A DNA stretch of 64,000 nt, taken from Trifolium pratense (Eukaryota > Streptophyta > Magnoliopsida > Fabales > Fabaceae). Below the pieces are notes generated by a model. The model was not told where the DNA came from. It saw only the letters and a program-made list of their open reading frames with translations, and made no database searches. The stretch's first letter is position 1. Every line of letters begins with the position of its first letter. The DNA lies in contig NC_060062.1 in NCBI RefSeq assembly GCF_020283565.1, forward strand, positions 32,481,164 to 32,545,163, written 5' to 3'. The position numbers and the translations under genes were made by a program. This document shows positions 58,451-64,000 of this stretch, one piece after another.

Positions 58451-59030
58451 ATAATATTGTTCTAATCTCTACCAAAATAAAAATATTGATCTAATCTTTC
58501 TTTTGGACTTTAGTCTTGTTTATTTTTTATATTTTGCTTAAGTAATCTAGTGGTTAGAAAAACACACCTTAAGTTGCATAAATGGGAATCTCAAGTTTGA
58601 ATTTTGATTCATATATATATATATATATATCTATAATCTATATCTATAATCTATAATCTATAATATGTAAAAAGCCAGACTTATTTGCCTTTCTCTCTCC
58701 TCTCCTCATGCATTTGACATTTAATGCTATTATTACAATATTAAATATTATATGGTTTTTTTTTAATTGTAGTGATAATTGTGTCATAATTGGTTTTAAT
58801 AACACAAAATTATTCATATGTCAATTTTTTTTCTCTATACATGATTTTGTCTAAACACTACAACTCACAATTTTCCAAATCTTTTCTTTTAGTTATTCCT
58901 CTTTAGTTATTTTACTAATTGTTATTGTTATTTATTTACTCGAATGTTTAAGAAAATGCCTCCAAAATATAACTCGATTTCTGGAATTTATTTATGGAAT
59001 TTATGATATATCTCATTCAAAAAAATTATG
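58451..59030. other. Intergenic with short (TA)n
   Basis: (AT)n at 58611-58631, followed by repeated TCTATAATC words. No genes. Confidence 0.4.
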
Positions 59031-59037
59031 GAATATT

Positions 59038-59185
59038 CTGGATTGTATTATAATCATACTGCAATTGGGTGTATTATGATTGCAGATATCATAATATTCA
59101 TATAAATGAATCATATTCTTGATTGTATTATAATCATACTAATAGCAAAATTGGGTGTATTATGATTCATACACCCAATTTTGCT
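59038..59185. repeat. Duplicated sequence with a perfect 17-bp hairpin
   Basis: TGTATTATAATCATACT occurs at about 59046 and 59125. The second copy is followed by a perfect inverted repeat with arms AGCAAAATTGGGTGTAT (59144-59160) and its inverse (59169-59185), loop of 8. The first copy has a related but shorter foldback CTGCAAT/ATTGCAG. Confidence 0.85.
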
Positions 59186-59462
59186 TATGTGATTCATTTA
59201 GCATTTATTGATATTTGTCAAATATTTATTCTTCATATTACTTCCTCATATATCAACCAGCTCCATTAAATTATTATGGAAATATATTGATTGACTTTGA
59301 CCAGAAAATGCATAATAATTCAAATGGTTACCGTATTTAAAATTTAAATTTAAAATTAATAATATAGGCTACGATTTATTTGTATTTTGATAAAATAAGT
59401 TCCGAAATTTTAGTGATACATCTATCAATTTCTTTAATAGTTGTCGGTAGCCACACAATATA

Positions 59463-59463
<1 letters not shown>

Positions 59464-59520
<57 letters not shown>
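59464..59520. repeat. (TA)n microsatellite
   Basis: Perfect TA repeat of 57 bp. Confidence 0.95.
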
Positions 59521-60643
<1,123 letters not shown>

Positions 60644-60934
60644 GAATCCTGGACTGACTAAAACTACTTATGGCATGTCATTCCATACTACTATTCATGA
60701 ACAGTAAAGACAATTATTCTGCTTCTGAATATTCTATACAACTGTAGCAATAAGACCCTTTTATGGGCAATAAGTCTAATTTGTCGATGTTTTATAGAAT
60801 GTTTAGATTTAGACTAATACACTTATGGTAATGGGATGATTCAACTATAAAAATAGTAATGGGTCAATTCTAAAGTATAAATTAGAAAATAAATTATTAA
60901 TTCGTATTTAATAATTATATTTCTATCTAACCAA

Positions 60935-62437
60935 ATGATGGCACTGGTATTAATGGGTGAGGAAATTAAAACCTTTTTAATGTTTAGATCTCTTTCCTCA
61001 CGACTCTCTTGTAAATCTTCTCATCCTTCTTCTTCTTCTATTACTGAAAATCAACCTACAAGTTTTTCAAACAAAATCTTCAAAGAAGAAATTAATTTTG
61101 AAGATATCAATCAAGAATTGGACAATTGGGAAATACCTAAAATATCTCCTAAAGGACTTTACAAGCATGATGGATCCTTTTTCCATAGATCTGACTATAT
61201 AATTAGGACTGTTGAACAAAAATTTAAACTTAAATCCGATGACGAAAAAATTTATCTTCTATCTGAAAAAAGTATTAAAGAACACTTAAGAAAAAATACA
61301 ATTACATGCATATTGGTAGCGTACAGATAGGTCTAAAGCCGCTTACAAGAGGCTCTCTTGACGTCGCTGTACTTCTCTGCTTAAGAGATATAAGACACAA
61401 TCGTTTTCATGATTCACTACTTGGAACGGTAGAATCCAGTCTTAGTCATGGACCAATCTTTTTTAATTGTTTTCCAGACTTAACCATAAGCTTAGATGAC
61501 AAAAATATCCTTGATGTTTTATTTCTCAATGTTAAACTTCATGGTTATGACATGAAGGAAGGATCTGTTCCAATCACTTTGATATATAGAGTTCAGTATA
61601 AAGTTATGAATTCTATTAGATCCAATTTCCTAAAAACAATATGTGATAAATCTGGAGAGACGACTCTTTTCCTCACAGATGAAACTAAAGCCAATGTCAT
61701 TGTTCCAAAAACTATTCAGTGGAGTGATATAACTCTCCCTGAAAAATGGGCTTTAGAACATGCAACACCAGCCTTACCTCGTATTACTCCCGATTTTCAA
61801 GATATAATCACACATCAAGCTGGTACAGTAGAATTAGTCTTTAATAGGAGAAATTCTTTCTCTATGTCAAGATCTACTAGATCTGATAATCCAACTATGG
61901 AAGACTTTAAGACAGCAGTCTCTAGGAGGTCTTTCTCCATCCCTAGGTCTATCCTTAGATCTGAACAAACCCATGATGATTCAACCATCCACTTACATGG
62001 CCTCGAAACCACTACCCCGGTTAGGCCAACATATCAAAGAGATGAAGACGATCAAAGAACAGTTCAATCCCCAACATTTTCCTCCCTTAATGAACCTTAT
62101 GATGTTATATAAGTTCATTATAGATAAGGAATCCCTTAAGAAAGAATTCTATTCTGAGGAATGGTCTCCTCATCGAGAATGGTTCTTTCGAGAGTATAAG
62201 GGAAACAATAGGATCAGGATACAGGAAGAATTTTATAAATTCTTAAACAAAATTGAACTTAATATCCCTTTCTTTGACTGGTTTCATGCTTATACCATAA
62301 AAAATAATATACACTATCCTTTCCAATCTGATATAATTGGTGAAAGAACTACTAATGTCATAACTGTTTGGCATCTAAAAGATGGTGAAACAGTTCAATC
62401 TGAGTTTCCTCCTAATACTCCTTTTAGGTTGACCTAA
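60935..62437 (+). pseudogene. Endogenous pararetrovirus, movement protein region (broken)
   Basis: Caulimoviridae-type remnant spread over three open stretches (60935-61330, 61306-62112, 61973-62437), so two frameshifts, near 61310 and 62100. The middle stretch carries the movement-protein core (about 61310-61640), which in live viruses lines plasmodesmata for cell-to-cell passage. Recognisable phrases are SVQIGLKPLTRGSLDV and DIRHNRFHDSLLGTVESS. The last stretch, including WSPHREWFFREY, resembles the region following it in petuvirus/florendovirus-like polyproteins. The frame ends where it meets the coat protein region of the opposite strand. Genus is uncertain. As it stands this cannot encode an intact protein. 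Confidence 0.78.
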
Positions 62438-64000
62438 ATGCTGAGTAATAATTCCTTCATTTGTAATTTGTAAGGGAAAGAGTGATCTTATGAAAGGTGT
62501 ACCTAAAATGACTTTATTTTTAAGATTCTTAACTAGTAAGAAAGGGGTATTAATCTTAAGATTCTGATTTTCAATTATCGTTGTGGATAATTTATAATTG
62601 ATTTTTAATTTAGAGCCACTAGCAGTACTAAGTTGTTCTGAGGTTTTCTCAAAGTACTTAGTGGGAATTAATCCTTCTAAAATACAGTTAGAATCAGCCC
62701 CTGTATCGAAAAGGGCTGTAGTTTCAAGGATAAACTCTTTAATGATAATCCTAATATCTATATAAAATTTTTGGATTTTAAGTTGATTGATTAATCCCAA
62801 GAAGTCTTCATCTTCTTGTTTTTCATGGAGCTGAGTATTACTAGTAGTAGGATTGGTTGGATAAACTTCCGCAGGGTTATCATCAATGCTTTCATATTGT
62901 TGTAATTGCTCGAGAATTAAATGATGGTTATCTTGAGTTTGCTTTAACTTCCTAATTTCAATTTTAAGATTATTTATCTCATGCTGGAGATCTTGTATAG
63001 TAACAGGTTTAGTGGTAGCTTTCTCTAGTCTTTTGAAAGTATCCGTAAGATTAAATTTATTTGTAACTAAAGGATTTTTAGTTGGTTTAGCCACAAGATA
63101 AGATTTTAATCTCTCAAGATAGTCTTTCTTAACTTGAGGGTCAGTAATAGAATTGATGGCTTCGAAAAGGAGATCTTGTTCCTTAGTGAGAACATTAATT
63201 TGGCTAGAGGAACCAGACTCATCCTCAGATAAGTCATCATTTTGAACTTGGTTCAGATCCTCTGAAGATTCAGGGACAGAGTCATCATCAGATGTCTCGA
63301 TTAATAAGTTATTAATACGTTCTTCAAGCTCTTGATCAAGGTTAAGAGCTTTTATTTTTCCCTTAAGCCTGCAATATTTACTTATGTGACCAGGTCTGTT
63401 ACAATGGTAACAAACAACCGGGGACCTAGCTTTTCTAGGAAAATTATTTCTGAAAGGAAATTGATTATCTGGTTTATCTGGTTTATCATCAGTGTTGGGT
63501 TTCCTATAAGGTTTGTGATGTCTATTTTTATAAAATTTTGGTTTAGGTGGGCTATGCTTGGGTTTGGATTTTGGTTCCTTAGAACAAGGTAAACCGAATT
63601 GTTCGCAGAAAGTTCCCATGTCTTTACGATTTATAGATTTTTCTTTGGCGAGTTGTTTTTGTATTTTATCATCTTGACAAATCTTGAGGGCAACCTTTTG
63701 AATGTAAGCAATTAATTGCCCATAGCTTAATTGGTCATAAGGAATGTCTCCATTAGGGTTTTGGTTCCTAAGCTTTTCTCTAACTTTGTCTCCTAAAGAT
63801 TTAGGGAGACCGGCTAAGAATTTTTCTTTCCAAAAAGGTTGATGACTATCATCTCTAGTGTAAACTCTAGTAAGGAAGGTATCTTTGTACCATCTAAAAT
63901 CTCCTAAAGTTCTACATTTGAGATTAGATAAAAGTTCGCCAGACCTATCTTTAATAAGGGATGGATCACCAATAAAATGTTGAGCTATTGTAAAGATTAA
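62375..64000 (-). CDS. Endogenous pararetrovirus, coat protein and protease region (partial)
   Basis: On the minus strand a frame is open from the window edge (64000) to a stop at 62375, about 540 codons; the ATG at 63619 is internal. The part from 64000 to 63600 shows the conserved coat core (FRWYKDTFLTRV, PFWKEKFLAGLP, GTFCEQFGLPC). A CCHC knuckle CYHCNRPGHISKYC follows near 63400, then an acidic linker, a coiled-coil stretch and an aspartic protease with ALFDTGADSN near 62705. After GTPFIRSLFPL (about 62470) the expected protease end and RT are missing. No stop is seen inside, so this half is better preserved than the + strand half. The window edge cuts its 5' part. Confidence 0.82.
   Translation of the reverse strand, partial: LIFTIAQHFIGDPSLIKDRSGELLSNLKCRTLGDFRWYKDTFLTRVYTRDDSHQPFWKEKFLAGLPKSLGDKVREKLRNQNPNGDIPYDQLSYGQLIAYIQKVALKICQDDKIQKQLAKEKSINRKDMGTFCEQFGLPCSKEPKSKPKHSPPKPKFYKNRHHKPYRKPNTDDKPDKPDNQFPFRNNFPRKARSPVVCYHCNRPGHISKYCRLKGKIKALNLDQELEERINNLLIETSDDDSVPESSEDLNQVQNDDLSEDESGSSSQINVLTKEQDLLFEAINSITDPQVKKDYLERLKSYLVAKPTKNPLVTNKFNLTDTFKRLEKATTKPVTIQDLQHEINNLKIEIRKLKQTQDNHHLILEQLQQYESIDDNPAEVYPTNPTTSNTQLHEKQEDEDFLGLINQLKIQKFYIDIRIIIKEFILETTALFDTGADSNCILEGLIPTKYFEKTSEQLSTASGSKLKINYKLSTTIIENQNLKINTPFLLVKNLKNKVILGTPFIRSLFPLQITNEGIITQHLGQPKRSIRRKLRLNCFTIF

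Noticed and set aside
58632..58690. Helitron 5' end suggested by TCTATAATCTATAATATG
   Set aside because: No hairpin plus CTRR end was found in a suitable place; the words are part of an AT-rich repeat.

Overview
The window looks like repeat-rich nuclear DNA of a flowering plant. My best guess is a papilionoid legume of the clover/medick/pea kind. That guess rests on AT-rich intergenic DNA, Sirevirus-type copia elements with an envelope-like ORF, Tekay/Del-like gypsy elements with about 2 kb LTRs, legume-style MITEs and a group I bZIP gene; species is not provable from the sequence. There are no bacterial features, tRNA or rRNA genes, or CRISPR arrays.

Left part (1-36619) is a stack of nested transposons. 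The base layer is an L1-type LINE on the + strand (ORF1 4806-7433; ORF2 broken into 12427-14200 and 34736-36495; poly(A) at 36606-36619). Three insertions split it. (a) At 4762 a gypsy element (G2, - strand) sits upstream of ORF1, and a second gypsy element (G1, - strand) is inserted inside the gag of G2; both run off the left edge. (b) Between ORF1 and ORF2 lies a CACTA transposon (7484-12292, TSD AAT) that contains a LINE fragment and a 1270-bp solo LTR (TSD CATAC). (c) Inside the RT domain of ORF2 lies a 20.5-kb Sirevirus-like array (element A, LTR-internal-LTR-truncated internal, 14201-34735). Its internal region is interrupted by a very young copia element (B, 22307-30313, - strand, TSD ATATC). 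B has an otherwise open gag-pol frame from which almost the whole reverse transcriptase has been removed in frame.

Middle part (36620-50200) holds small DNA transposons whose ends can be placed to the base (two mini-Helitrons, two hAT elements with 8-bp TSDs, a MULE-type MITE with a 9-bp TSD). It also holds an apparently intact single-finger C2H2 zinc-finger gene (42111-42656), a run of decayed host-gene fragments (exportin-1, a DEAD-box helicase of the RH18 type), a LINE fragment, and a histone H3.1-like pseudogene with a single stop at Glu50.

Right part (50232-64000) holds one clearly intact host gene, a four-exon group I bZIP transcription factor on the - strand (50232-52721). Beyond it are SINE-like and MITE-like remnants, long (TA)n tracts, and an endogenous pararetrovirus. 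In that pararetrovirus a broken movement-protein region (+ strand) meets a coat protein/protease region (- strand) tail to tail.

The most unusual signals are not genes. Gypsy LTRs G1 and G2 carry eight short hairpins whose arms differ in sequence but stay complementary. Several unrelated elements in the window each carry their own short palindromic word repeated many times.
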